Positions 1 to 7,675 of a DNA stretch of 13,539 nucleotides are shown piece by piece. The translations under genes were made by a program, and so were the position numbers. The DNA lies in NCBI GenBank assembly GCA_947454665.1, contig CANGMU010000046.1:1-13539 (forward strand), written 5' to 3'. The notes beneath the pieces were generated by a model. It was not told where the DNA came from. It made no database searches and was given only the letters and a program-made list of their open reading frames with translations. The number at the start of each line of letters is the position of its first letter. The first letter of the stretch is position 1. The stretch comes from Pseudomonadota bacterium. Lineage in GTDB: Bacteria; Pseudomonadota; Gammaproteobacteria; Steroidobacterales; Steroidobacteraceae.

Positions 1-1130
1 ATGAACGCTTTTATCTGCTCCGACTGCCTCATCGCATCCTTGAACCCCAGCGCGATCAGCTCCTGCGTGTAATCGGATTCGAACAGCAGGTAGCTCGCGA
101 GCCGCGCACCGCGCGCATCGCGCACGCCGGTCACCCCGAACAGCGCCCGCAAGCTGCGGGGCAACTTGCCGATATGACGGGCAGCCACATCACGGGGCTC
201 TTCGCTGGGCGTGATCAGCATCGTCTCCACGACGCGCGCACCGGGAACGAGCTTCGGGGCTGCGCGCACGAGCATGTTCATGCGCTCGATCTGCTCGCGG
301 TCGGCATAGACGTTGTCGGTGAACAGGTTGTCCAGCGCATAGCCCAGCAACTGCCCCGGTCGCGGCGCGGAATGATGCATCGCGTGTCCAGGGCCCTGTG
401 GATGTTCCTGCGCGCCGCGCACGCCAACGACCAGCAGCCGATCGGCACCGAGGTGCACGGCGGGGCTCAGGGGCGCGATCTGACGCATGGCGCCGTCGCC
501 GTGGTAATCGTTGCCGACACGCTCAGGCGGAAACAGGAAGGGCACGGCGAGACTTGCCATCAGGTGCTCGAGCGTCAGCGTGGCTCGGCGCCCGATATGC
601 AGGCGTCGCGTCCATTCGTCCAATTGCGGTCCGCCTTCGAAGAAGGCCACGGAATGTGCATTCGAATAGCTGGTCGCGCAGAGAGCCAGTGCATCGAGGT
701 CGCCGCGGACGAGCCCGTTGCGCAGACCTTGCCAGGACACATTGCGCAGCAACAGGTCGCGCAACGGGCCGTTTTCGAACAGCGAGCGCGGCGGCACGAC
801 GAGGCCCCCGGTGATCAGCGAACTCAACCAGTGGAAGCCGGACCTCACCATCCGGTTGGCGCCCACCTCGATGACCTGGTCGACGTGGAAGCCCGCCCAG
901 ACGCGCTCGATGTCCTGGATGGCGCGCTGCCAGCGCCTCGCCCGCGAGGCGATAACGGCGGCCGCCACGGCGCCGGCCGAGGTCCCCACGATGACGCGGA
1001 AAGGATTCGGCTGATCCGGGAACAGTTCGGCAACGGCCTTGAGCACGCCGACCTGGTAGGCCGCGCGGGCCCCGCCGCCCGTGAGCACGAGGCCGGGAAC
1101 CGAAGCCCGTTGTGACGTATCCAAGTTCAT
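1..1130 (-). CDS. Patatin-like phospholipase family protein (3' end outside window)
   Basis: The reverse strand is open from an ATG at 1130 to the left edge, giving 376 residues with no stop, so the C-terminus is missing. Near the N-terminus is the glycine-rich oxyanion-hole motif GGGARAAYQ (residues 18-26). It is followed by the nucleophile elbow GTSAG with Ser51, and by the second catalytic residue Asp212 in DGAM. Together these are the Ser-Asp dyad of patatin-type lipid acyl hydrolases. Such enzymes cleave acyl chains from phospholipids or other lipids; the substrate here is unknown. No signal peptide or clear membrane segment is seen, so it is probably cytoplasmic or membrane-associated. 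It diverges from the peroxiredoxin gene across 58 bases. No Shine-Dalgarno sequence precedes the ATG, though the glycine-rich motif at once after it supports this start. The family call is firm; the physiological role is not. Confidence 0.9.
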   Translation of the reverse strand, partial: MNLDTSQRASVPGLVLTGGGARAAYQVGVLKAVAELFPDQPNPFRVIVGTSAGAVAAAVIASRARRWQRAIQDIERVWAGFHVDQVIEVGANRMVRSGFHWLSSLITGGLVVPPRSLFENGPLRDLLLRNVSWQGLRNGLVRGDLDALALCATSYSNAHSVAFFEGGPQLDEWTRRLHIGRRATLTLEHLMASLAVPFLFPPERVGNDYHGDGAMRQIAPLSPAVHLGADRLLVVGVRGAQEHPQGPGHAMHHSAPRPGQLLGYALDNLFTDNVYADREQIERMNMLVRAAPKLVPGARVVETMLITPSEEPRDVAARHIGKLPRSLRALFGVTGVRDARGARLASYLLFESDYTQELIALGFKDAMRQSEQIKAF

Positions 1131-1134
1131 GCCA

Positions 1135-1162
1135 CTAATATCGGCCTTAGCACACGCTTCAA
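1135..1162 (-). promoter_or_regulatory. Possible promoter of the patatin-like gene
   Basis: On the minus strand TTGAAG (1162-1157) and TATTAG (1140-1135) are separated by 16 bases, each matching four of six consensus positions. Only four bases separate the -10-like element from the ATG at 1130, so a transcript would start at or just inside the coding region. This is a weak prediction from sequence alone. Confidence 0.25.
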
Positions 1163-1188
1163 GTCACGGATTGTTTACGGGGGATACC

Positions 1189-1779
1189 ATGCTTTCACGT
1201 CATACCGCCACTTCCCTGGCACTGGCCGCCGCGCTGGGCCTGGCCACGATCTCCACCGCCGCCGTCGCCGCCGACGCCGCGCCGGCCGCTGCGGCCGCCG
1301 CGAATCCGGCCGAGGGCAGCGTCGCCCCGGGCTTCCGCTTGCAGGACCAGACCGGCAAGTGGGTCACCCTCGACGAGCAGAGGGGCAAGTGGGTCGTGCT
1401 TTATTTCTACCCGAAGGACCAGACGCCGGGCTGCACCACCGAAGCCTGCGAGTTCCGCGATGACGTCTTCGCCTTCCGCAAGGCCGGCGCCGTCGTGCTG
1501 GGCGTCAGCGTCGACGACGTCGAATCGCACAAGGCCTTCTCGGAGAAGCACGGCCTGCCCTTCTCGCTGCTGGCCGACCCGACCAAGGAAACGGCGAAGA
1601 AGTACGGCGTGCTGACGAGCTTCGGCCCGATGGAAATCGCACGCCGCGACACCTTCCTGATCGATCCGACCGGCAAGGTCGCGCGTCATTACGAGAAGGT
1701 GAAGCCGGATGGCCATTCCAAGTCGGTGCTGGCCGACATCGAGTCGCTGAAGAAGGCGCCGGCCGCCAAGAAGGGCTGA
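1189..1779 (+). CDS. Exported BCP-type peroxiredoxin (AhpC/TSA family)
   Basis: This 196-residue protein starts at ATG 1189, preceded by a purine-rich GGGGGA five bases upstream. An in-frame ATG at 1081 is rejected because it would read back into the divergent patatin gene. Residues 1-28 look like a Sec signal peptide: a short basic start, a hydrophobic alanine/leucine core, and AVA before a probable cleavage site. An alanine-rich linker follows to about residue 41. The thioredoxin-fold peroxidase domain carries the peroxidatic Cys82 in TPGCT and a second cysteine, Cys87, five residues on. This spacing is characteristic of BCP/PrxQ atypical 2-Cys peroxiredoxins, which reduce hydrogen peroxide and organic peroxides using thioredoxin-like partners. 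Classical BCP is cytoplasmic, so the leader implies a periplasmic version. It is closed by a terminator and converges on pyk. Confidence 0.92.
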   Translation: MLSRHTATSLALAAALGLATISTAAVAADAAPAAAAAANPAEGSVAPGFRLQDQTGKWVTLDEQRGKWVVLYFYPKDQTPGCTTEACEFRDDVFAFRKAGAVVLGVSVDDVESHKAFSEKHGLPFSLLADPTKETAKKYGVLTSFGPMEIARRDTFLIDPTGKVARHYEKVKPDGHSKSVLADIESLKKAPAAKKG

Positions 1780-1785
1780 TCGCCG

Positions 1786-1804
1786 CGGGGCCAGCCGGGC
1801 CCCG
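1786..1804 (+). other. Short GC-rich hairpin after the peroxiredoxin gene
   Basis: CGGGGCC and GGCCCCG form a perfect 7-bp stem with a 5-base loop, beginning seven bases after the peroxiredoxin stop. No T-run follows it, so alone it is not an intrinsic terminator. It stands just before the better terminator at 1818-1851 and could help protect the mRNA 3' end. Confidence 0.45.
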
Positions 1805-1817
1805 TATTGAACGGAGA

Positions 1818-1851
1818 GGCCGTGGCACCGCGAGGCGCCACGGCCTTTTTT
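1818..1851 (+). terminator. Intrinsic terminator of the peroxiredoxin gene
   Basis: GGCCGTGGC (1818-1826) pairs perfectly with GCCACGGCC (1837-1845) as a 9-bp stem with a 10-base loop, followed by six T (1846-1851). It lies about 40 bases past the peroxiredoxin stop. The last T overlaps the stop codon of the convergent pyk gene. In the pyk direction the same hairpin lacks a downstream T-run, so it should work well only for the plus strand. Confidence 0.85.
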
Positions 1852-3284
1852 CAGCCGCCGCGCGAGACGCGCAGGATCTGCATCGAGTTCGTGCCGCCCT
1901 GCACGCCCGACAGCTCGCCCTTGGTGAGGATGATCGGATCGCCCACGTCGACGAGCTGGTTTTCCAGCAGGCGATCGAAGATCGCCTGGTACATCTGCGA
2001 CTGGTTCGTCACCGTGACATCGAACAGCACCGGCTCGACGCCGCGATAGAGCATCACGCGGCCCTGCGTGCGCTCCTGGCGCGTGAAGGCATAGATAGGG
2101 ATGTCCGTGCGGATACGCGACATCCACAAGGGCGTGAGGCCCGATTCCGTCAGCGCGACGATGGCCCGCACATGCAGGTGGTTCGCCGTGTACATCACGG
2201 CCTTCGCGATGGCTTCCTCGGTGTGCGAAAACTCGCCTTCCGTGCGCACCGCGCCCGGATTGCCGATTTGGTACTTCTCGGCACCCACGATCACGTGCGC
2301 CATCGCCTGCACGGCCTTGACCGGATACTTGCCGGCGGCCGTCTCGGCCGAGAGCATCACCGCATCGGTGCCGTCGAGCACGGCGTTGGCCACGTCGCTG
2401 ACCTCGGCGCGCGTCGGCACCGGGCTCTGGATCATGGATTCCATCATCTGCGTCGCGGTGATCACGACCCGGTTCGCCGCCAGTGCCTGCTGGATGATGG
2501 TCTTCTGCATGCCGGTCAGTTCGGCATAGCCCATCTCCACGCCCAGGTCGCCGCGCGCGACCATCACCGCATCGGTGACGGAGAGGATCGACGCCAGGTT
2601 CTCGATCGCCTCGTGGCGCTCGATCTTGGCGACCACGTGCGCGTTGCAGCGCCACTTGCGCAGTTCAGCCTGCGCACGGCGGATGTCGGCCGCGTCGCGC
2701 GCGAAGGACACGGCGATATAGTCCACGCCGATCTCGGCGGCGAGCTTGATGTCCTCGAGGTCCTTGTCGGTCAGGGCCGGTGCGGACAGGCCACCGCCCT
2801 GGCGGTTCAGGCCCTTGCGGTTGGACAGCTCGCCACCCACGCGGACGATGCAGTCGATGCGCGTGCCGGTGACGTCGCTGACTTCAAGGATGATGAAGCC
2901 GTCGGCCAGCAGCAGCGTGTCGCCCGCGCGCACGTCGCGCGGCAGGTCCTTGTAGGCGCAGCCGACTTCGTTCTCGTTGCCGGCGGTCGGGTCGAGGCTG
3001 ACGTCGAGCGCGAAAGGCTGGCCCTCGACGAGCTGGACCTTGTTGCCGACGAAGCTTTCGATACGGATCTTCGGGCCTGCCAGGTCGGCAAGGACGCCGA
3101 CCGGGCGACCCGCGGCCTTGCTGGCATCGCGGATCTGCGTGCAGCGACGACGCACGTCCTCGCGCGTGCCATGCGAGAAATTGATGCGCGCGATGTCCAG
3201 GCCGGCGGCGACCATTTCCTTCATCACGGCGGGGTCATCCGTGGCGGGACCCAGCGTGCCGACGATTTTTGTGCGCCTGATCAT
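1851..3284 (-). CDS. pyk: Pyruvate kinase
   Basis: This 477-residue protein converts phosphoenolpyruvate and ADP to pyruvate and ATP, the last step of glycolysis, in the cytoplasm. Its length and motifs match PykA-type enzymes. It opens with RRTKIVGTLGPA. The catalytic Lys220 lies in AKIERHEA, Glu222 and Asp246 (in MVARGDLGVE) are the usual metal ligands, and ITATQMMESM and TRAEVSDVANAV complete the active-site region. At the position of rabbit muscle Glu117 it has Lys72 (ADLAGPKIRI), with Leu68 and Ile75 flanking. Biochemical work on this family links that set to activity without potassium. The ATG at 3284 has GAGG five bases upstream. The gene is last in the tkt-gap-pgk-pyk series, 57 bases after pgk, with an intrinsic-terminator-like hairpin between the two. 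Confidence 0.97.
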   Translation of the reverse strand: MIRRTKIVGTLGPATDDPAVMKEMVAAGLDIARINFSHGTREDVRRRCTQIRDASKAAGRPVGVLADLAGPKIRIESFVGNKVQLVEGQPFALDVSLDPTAGNENEVGCAYKDLPRDVRAGDTLLLADGFIILEVSDVTGTRIDCIVRVGGELSNRKGLNRQGGGLSAPALTDKDLEDIKLAAEIGVDYIAVSFARDAADIRRAQAELRKWRCNAHVVAKIERHEAIENLASILSVTDAVMVARGDLGVEMGYAELTGMQKTIIQQALAANRVVITATQMMESMIQSPVPTRAEVSDVANAVLDGTDAVMLSAETAAGKYPVKAVQAMAHVIVGAEKYQIGNPGAVRTEGEFSHTEEAIAKAVMYTANHLHVRAIVALTESGLTPLWMSRIRTDIPIYAFTRQERTQGRVMLYRGVEPVLFDVTVTNQSQMYQAIFDRLLENQLVDVGDPIILTKGELSGVQGGTNSMQILRVSRGG

Positions 3285-3304
3285 GTTTGCCTCAACTTAT
3301 ATGG

Positions 3305-3333
3305 AAAAACGGCGCCGCAGGGTGCGGCGCCGT
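3305..3333 (-). terminator. Terminator-like hairpin between pgk and pyk
   Basis: Read on the minus strand, ACGGCGCCGCA and TGCGGCGCCGT form a perfect 11-bp stem with a CCC loop, eight bases after the pgk stop. A run of five T follows, the first of which closes the stem. This has the full form of a Rho-independent terminator. The pyk start codon comes only about 20 bases later, so pyk is presumably reached by read-through, or else transcribed from a promoter inside pgk. The hairpin could set a lower pyk level or protect the 3' end of the upstream mRNA. Confidence 0.8.
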
Positions 3334-3341
3334 CGTGGCTC

Positions 3342-4520
3342 TTATCCTGCTGCGCGGTCCTCAAGGACCGCGACAGCGGGGAGTTTCTTGCCCTCGACGA
3401 ACTCGAGGAAGGCGCCGCCACCGGTAGAGATATAGGAAATCCCGTCCGACACGCCGTACTTTTCAATCGCGGCGAGCGTGTCACCGCCACCGGCCAGCGA
3501 GAAGGCCTTGCTGCTGGCGATGCCATTGGCCACCGCACGCGTGCCTTCACCGAACTGGTCGAACTCGAACACGCCAACCGGGCCGTTCCACAGGATCGTG
3601 CCGGCTTCGCCGATGATCTGCGCGAAACGCTCCGCCGTGTCCGGGCCGACGTCGAGGATCATGTCGTCGTCGGCCACCTCGGCGATGCTGCGCACGTCCG
3701 CATGCGCCGTCGCCGCGAATTCCTTTGCCGTGACGACATCGGTCGGCAGCGGGATGTCGGCGCCGCGGGCCTGGGCCTGCGACATGAGCCGCTTGCAGGT
3801 GTCGAGCATGTCCATCTCGCAGAGCGACTTGCCGACCTTCGCGCCCGTGGCGGCGAGGAAGGTGTTGGCGATGCCACCGCCCACGATCAGGCGATCGACC
3901 TTCGCCAGCAGGGCCTCGAGGATGGTGAGCTTGGTGCTCACCTTCGAGCCCGCCACGATCGCAACCAGCGGACGTGCTGGCTTCGCCAGCGCGCGGTCCA
4001 GCGCCTCGAGCTCGCCGACGAGCAGCGGACCCGCGCAGGCCACAGGCGCGAAACGCGCGACGCCGTGCGTACTGGCCTCGGCACGATGGGCCGTGCCGAA
4101 CGCATCCATCACGAAGACATCGCAGAGCGCGGCCATCTTGCGAGCCAGCTCCTCGTTGTCCTTCTTTTCACCCTTGTTGAAGCGCACGTTCTCGCAGAGC
4201 ACGACCTGACCCGGCTCGACGGCGATGTCATCGAGCCAGTCCTTGACCAGCGGCACGCTGCGACCCAGCAGCGCCGACAGGCGTGCCGCGACCGGAGCCA
4301 GCGACAGCTCGGGGTCGAACTTGCCCTCCTCGGGACGGCCCAGGTGCGAGAGCAGGATCAGGCGCGCACCCTTCTCCAACGCCAGCCGGATCGTCGGCAG
4401 CGCCGCACGGATGCGTGCATCGCTGGTGACTTCGCCGTTCTTGATCGGCACGTTCAGATCCTCCCGGATCATCACGCGCTTGCCGGCGAGGTCGAGCTTC
4501 GCCATCTCGAGGACTTTCAT
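3342..4520 (-). CDS. pgk: Phosphoglycerate kinase
   Basis: This 392-residue enzyme transfers phosphate from 1,3-bisphosphoglycerate to ADP, the first ATP-forming step of lower glycolysis, and runs in reverse in gluconeogenesis. The sequence is close to the E. coli type throughout. The N-terminal substrate site shows DLNVP (21-25), the basic residues in TSDARIR, and SHLGRP (58-63). The nucleotide half has GSKVSTKL (191-198), GGGIANTF (214-221), WNGPVGVFE (311-319) and GGGDT (344-348). The start at 4520 is preferred over the second Met (residue 6) because it aligns with the E. coli N-terminus and has CGGAG seven bases upstream. Only 16 bases separate it from the gap stop, so it is surely cotranscribed with gap. 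A strong hairpin follows its stop codon. Confidence 0.98.
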   Translation of the reverse strand: MKVLEMAKLDLAGKRVMIREDLNVPIKNGEVTSDARIRAALPTIRLALEKGARLILLSHLGRPEEGKFDPELSLAPVAARLSALLGRSVPLVKDWLDDIAVEPGQVVLCENVRFNKGEKKDNEELARKMAALCDVFVMDAFGTAHRAEASTHGVARFAPVACAGPLLVGELEALDRALAKPARPLVAIVAGSKVSTKLTILEALLAKVDRLIVGGGIANTFLAATGAKVGKSLCEMDMLDTCKRLMSQAQARGADIPLPTDVVTAKEFAATAHADVRSIAEVADDDMILDVGPDTAERFAQIIGEAGTILWNGPVGVFEFDQFGEGTRAVANGIASSKAFSLAGGGDTLAAIEKYGVSDGISYISTGGGAFLEFVEGKKLPAVAVLEDRAAG

Positions 4521-4536
4521 GTCGCAGCTCCGGCGC

Positions 4537-5550
4537 TTACTTGGCCTTGGACCAGGCCAGCGCCGTATCCAGCATGCGGTTCGAGAAACCCCACTCGTTG
4601 TCGTACCAGGCGCAGACCTTCACGATCGTGCCGTCGATGACCTTGGTGAGCGTGGCGTCGTAAGTCGACGAAGCCGGATCGTGGTTGAAGTCGATCGAGA
4701 CCAGCGGGCCGTCGTTGTAGGCCAGCACGCCCTTGAGCGCGCCGTCCGACGCAGCCTTGACCAGCTGGTTGATCTCTTCGACCGACGTGGCGCGGTTGGC
4801 GGTGAACGTGAGGTCGACCATCGACACGTTGATCGTCGGCACGCGGACCGCGAAGCCGTCGAGCTTGCCCGCAAGCGCAGGCAGCACCAGGCCCACGGCG
4901 GCGGCAGCGCCCGTCTTGGTCGGGATCATCGACATCGTGGCCGAACGCGCACGGCGCAGGTCCTCGTGGTAGACGTCCGTCAGCACCTGGTCGTTGGTGT
5001 AAGCGTGGATCGTCGTCATCAGGCCGTGCTTGAGGCCGATGCTGTCGTTGAGCACCTTGGCCAGCGGCGCGAGGCAGTTGGTCGTGCACGAGGCGTTCGA
5101 GACGACCGTGAACTCCGACTTCAGCACGTCATGGTTCACGCCATAGACGACCGTCGCATCGACGTCGGCGCCGCCCGGCGCAGAGATCAGCACCTTCTTG
5201 GCGCCGCCGGCGAGGTGGGCCGAGGCCTTGGCCTTGCTCGTGAAGAAGCCCGTGCACTCGAATACGATCTCGACGCCCAGCTCGCCCCAGGGCAGCTTGG
5301 ACGGGTCGCGCTGCGCCAGCACCTTGATGCGGTCGCCGTTGACGACCATCGAATCGCCATCGACCGACACAGTGCCCTTGAACTTGCCGTGCGCGGTGTC
5401 GTACTGCGTCAGGTGGGCATTGGTCTTGGCGTCGCCGAGGTCATTGATCGCGACGATCTGGATCTCGTTCGTGCGGCCCGACTCGTACAGCGCACGGAGG
5501 ATGTTGCGGCCGATGCGGCCGTAGCCGTTGATGCCAACCTTGATCGCCAT
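4537..5550 (-). CDS. gap: Glyceraldehyde-3-phosphate dehydrogenase, type I
   Basis: This 337-residue enzyme oxidises and phosphorylates glyceraldehyde 3-phosphate to 1,3-bisphosphoglycerate with reduction of NAD. The Rossmann fold begins at once with VGINGYGRIGRN. Asn36-Asp37 ends the second strand, where an acidic residue normally selects NAD over NADP. The nucleophile Cys155 is in SNASCTTNC and the base His182 in TIHAYTNDQ. The C-terminal domain ends with WYDNEWGFSNRM. The variant segment TDVYHEDLRRAR resembles gap proteins of beta- and some gammaproteobacteria more than E. coli GapA. Some stretches also recall erythrose-4-phosphate dehydrogenase, but placement beside pgk supports the glycolytic role. 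GAGG lies ten bases before the ATG. It follows tkt by 42 bases and precedes pgk by 16. Confidence 0.97.
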   Translation of the reverse strand: MAIKVGINGYGRIGRNILRALYESGRTNEIQIVAINDLGDAKTNAHLTQYDTAHGKFKGTVSVDGDSMVVNGDRIKVLAQRDPSKLPWGELGVEIVFECTGFFTSKAKASAHLAGGAKKVLISAPGGADVDATVVYGVNHDVLKSEFTVVSNASCTTNCLAPLAKVLNDSIGLKHGLMTTIHAYTNDQVLTDVYHEDLRRARSATMSMIPTKTGAAAAVGLVLPALAGKLDGFAVRVPTINVSMVDLTFTANRATSVEEINQLVKAASDGALKGVLAYNDGPLVSIDFNHDPASSTYDATLTKVIDGTIVKVCAWYDNEWGFSNRMLDTALAWSKAK

Positions 5551-5592
5551 GGTTCGATGTCCTCGATTTGAAAGTGCTGTAAACGTCTTGAA

Positions 5593-7593
5593 TCAGGAAT
5601 GGAGCAATTCTACGACCGACTGCTGCAGTTTTTCGGCCGTCAGCCCGAAATGCTTGAAGAGGTCCGCGGCCTTGCCCGAGGCGCCGAACTGGTCGATGCC
5701 CAGCACGCGGCCGTTCAGTCCGACATGGCGCCACCACAGGCCCGTGGAGCCGGCTTCGATCGCCACGCGGCGGGTGACCGCGGGCGGCAGCACCGCGTCG
5801 CGGTAGGCGGCCGGCTGGCGGTCGAAGGCTTCGACGCAGGGCATGGACACGACGCGGATACGGCGGCCCTGCGCGGTCAGCGCATGCGCCACCTCGACGG
5901 CCAGCGCCACTTCGGAACCGGTCGCGATGAGGAGGGCTTCCGGCGTGCCTGCGCTGTCGAGCAGCGTGTAGCCGCCGCGGGCCATCGCCGCCTGCTGGTC
6001 GGCCGAACGCGGCTGCTGCGGCAGTGCCTGGCGCGTCAGCACCAGCGCCGAGGGGCCATCGGCACGTTCGACCGTGGAAATCCACGCGGCGGCGGTTTCG
6101 GCGGCATCGCAGGGACGCCACACGTCCACGTTCGGCATCAGGCGCAGGGACGCCGTGTGCTCGACCGGCTGGTGGGTCGGGCCGTCTTCGCCGAGGCCGA
6201 TCGAGTCATGCGTATAGACGAGGCCGATGCCCTGCTTCATGAGCGCCGCGAGGCGCACCGCGTTGCGGGCATAGTCCGAGAACACGAGGAAGGTGCCGGC
6301 ATACGGGCGGAAGCCGCCATGCAAGGCCATGCCGTTCATGATCGCCGTCATGCCGAATTCACGGACGCCGTAGTTCACGTAGTTGCCAGCCGCGTCGGTG
6401 GCGGTCACGGCCTTGGAATCCTTGCGGAAGGTGTTGTTCGAGCCCGAGAGGTCGGCCGAACCACCGACCAGTTCGGCAAGCTGCGGACCGATCGCGTTCA
6501 GCGCGACCTGCGAGGACTGGCGCGTGGCCTGTCCGCCCTGCACCGCCGCGCCTTCGCGCAGCGCCGCCTCGCGCACCGTGGCCCAGTTGGCCGGCAGTTC
6601 ACCGCGCATCCGACGCGAGAATTCGGCCGCCAGCTCCGCATGCGCAGCGGCATAGCGCCCGAACAGCGCATCCCATTCAGCCTGCGCCGCTTCGCCGGTG
6701 GCACGCAGATCCCAGGCCGCGCGGATGTCGGCCGGGATCTCGAAGGGTGCGTACGGCCAGCCGATATGCTTGCGCGTCGCCTCGATCTCGGCGGCGCCCA
6801 GCGGCTCGCCATGCGTCTTGGCGCTGCCTTCCTTGTTCGGCGAGCCCTTGCCGATGACCGTGCGGCAGCAGACCAGCGTCGGGCGCTCCGACTGCGCCGT
6901 GGCCTGCGCGATCGCCGCGGCAATGGCCTCGGCATCGTGGCCATCGACATGGCGGATCACGTTCCAACCGTAGGCTTCGAAGCGGCCCGGCGTGTCGTCC
7001 GCGCACCAGCCCTTCACATCGCCATCGATGGTGATGCCGTTGTCATCGAAGAAGGCCACCAGCTTGCCCAGCTTCAGCGTGCCGGCCAGCGAGCAGGCCT
7101 CATGCGAAATGCCTTCCATCAGGCAGCCGTCGCCCAGGAAGACCCAGGTGCGATGGTCGACGACATCGAAGCCCGGACGGTTGTACTGCGCGGCAAGCAG
7201 CTTCTCGGCGAGCGCCATGCCGACGGCATTGGCGATGCCCTGGCCCAGGGGGCCGGTCGTCGTCTCGATGCCCAGATGCAGGTCGCGCTCCGGGTGGCCG
7301 GCGGTGTGAGACCCGAGCTGGCGGAAGTTCTTGATGTCGTCGATCGAAAGCGGATAGCCCGACAGGTGCAGTACCGAATACAGCAGCATGGAGGCATGGC
7401 CGTTCGAGAGCACGAAGCGGTCACGGTTCCACCAGGACGGGTTGGACGGGTTATGGCGCAGGACCCGGCGCCACAGCACTTCGGCGATGTCGGCCATGCC
7501 GAGTGGCGCGCCGGGGTGACCGGAGTTGGCCTTCTGGACGGCGTCCATCGACAGGGCACGGATGGCGTTGGCAAGGTCCTGGGTCGTGGGCAT
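5593..7593 (-). CDS. tkt: Transketolase
   Basis: This 666-residue thiamine-diphosphate enzyme moves two-carbon units between ketoses and aldoses in the non-oxidative pentose phosphate pathway, yielding fructose 6-phosphate and glyceraldehyde 3-phosphate. The N-terminal signature includes SGHPGAPLG (residues 24-32, with active-site His26). The cofactor motif runs from GDGC (155-158) to DDNG (183-186). The pyrimidine domain has the second signature, GLGEDGPTHQPVEH. The length is close to the 663 residues of E. coli. The frame stays open upstream to 7821, but that extension lacks homology and lies over the divergent cpdA, so ATG 7593, directly before the conserved N-terminus, is chosen. No strong Shine-Dalgarno is visible. 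It heads the tkt-gap-pgk-pyk operon. Confidence 0.97.
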   Translation of the reverse strand: MPTTQDLANAIRALSMDAVQKANSGHPGAPLGMADIAEVLWRRVLRHNPSNPSWWNRDRFVLSNGHASMLLYSVLHLSGYPLSIDDIKNFRQLGSHTAGHPERDLHLGIETTTGPLGQGIANAVGMALAEKLLAAQYNRPGFDVVDHRTWVFLGDGCLMEGISHEACSLAGTLKLGKLVAFFDDNGITIDGDVKGWCADDTPGRFEAYGWNVIRHVDGHDAEAIAAAIAQATAQSERPTLVCCRTVIGKGSPNKEGSAKTHGEPLGAAEIEATRKHIGWPYAPFEIPADIRAAWDLRATGEAAQAEWDALFGRYAAAHAELAAEFSRRMRGELPANWATVREAALREGAAVQGGQATRQSSQVALNAIGPQLAELVGGSADLSGSNNTFRKDSKAVTATDAAGNYVNYGVREFGMTAIMNGMALHGGFRPYAGTFLVFSDYARNAVRLAALMKQGIGLVYTHDSIGLGEDGPTHQPVEHTASLRLMPNVDVWRPCDAAETAAAWISTVERADGPSALVLTRQALPQQPRSADQQAAMARGGYTLLDSAGTPEALLIATGSEVALAVEVAHALTAQGRRIRVVSMPCVEAFDRQPAAYRDAVLPPAVTRRVAIEAGSTGLWWRHVGLNGRVLGIDQFGASGKAADLFKHFGLTAEKLQQSVVELLHS

Positions 7594-7626
7594 CGGCTGG
7601 CTCGTGGGCGGCGGGGTTAGCCGACC

Positions 7627-7655
7627 ATTTTCGCCCCCCGGAGCCGCCACGGCAA
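7627..7655 (-). promoter_or_regulatory. Candidate promoter of the tkt-gap-pgk-pyk operon
   Basis: On the minus strand TTGCCG (7655-7650) and GAAAAT (7632-7627) are 17 bases apart, each with four of six matches to the sigma-70 consensus. Transcription would begin near 7620, leaving an untranslated leader of about 25-30 bases before the tkt ATG. It lies in the 82-base divergent gap shared with cpdA. The spacing is right but the hexamers are weak. Confidence 0.4.
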
Positions 7656-7675
7656 ATCCACGGTATCGTCCCGCC

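Noticed and set aside
174..1115. A 313-codon plus-strand frame opposite the patatin gene
   Set aside because: The minus strand carries a complete set of patatin catalytic motifs in one frame; the plus frame has low-complexity composition.
3296..3301. TATAAG on the minus strand as a -10 element for pyk
   Set aside because: It matches five of six positions, but there is no -35 at suitable spacing. Transcription would begin about five bases before the ATG, cutting off the GAGG ribosome binding site.
2172..4640. An 822-codon open frame on the plus strand opposite pyk and pgk
   Set aside because: Its translation is rich in Arg, His, Asp, Gln and Ala with no recognisable domain, and it lies across two certain genes and their intergenic hairpin. 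GC-rich codon bias removes stops from the antisense frame.
5599..7620. A 673-codon plus-strand frame opposite tkt
   Set aside because: Same antisense artefact: arginine- and histidine-rich translation, no motif, fully covered by transketolase.
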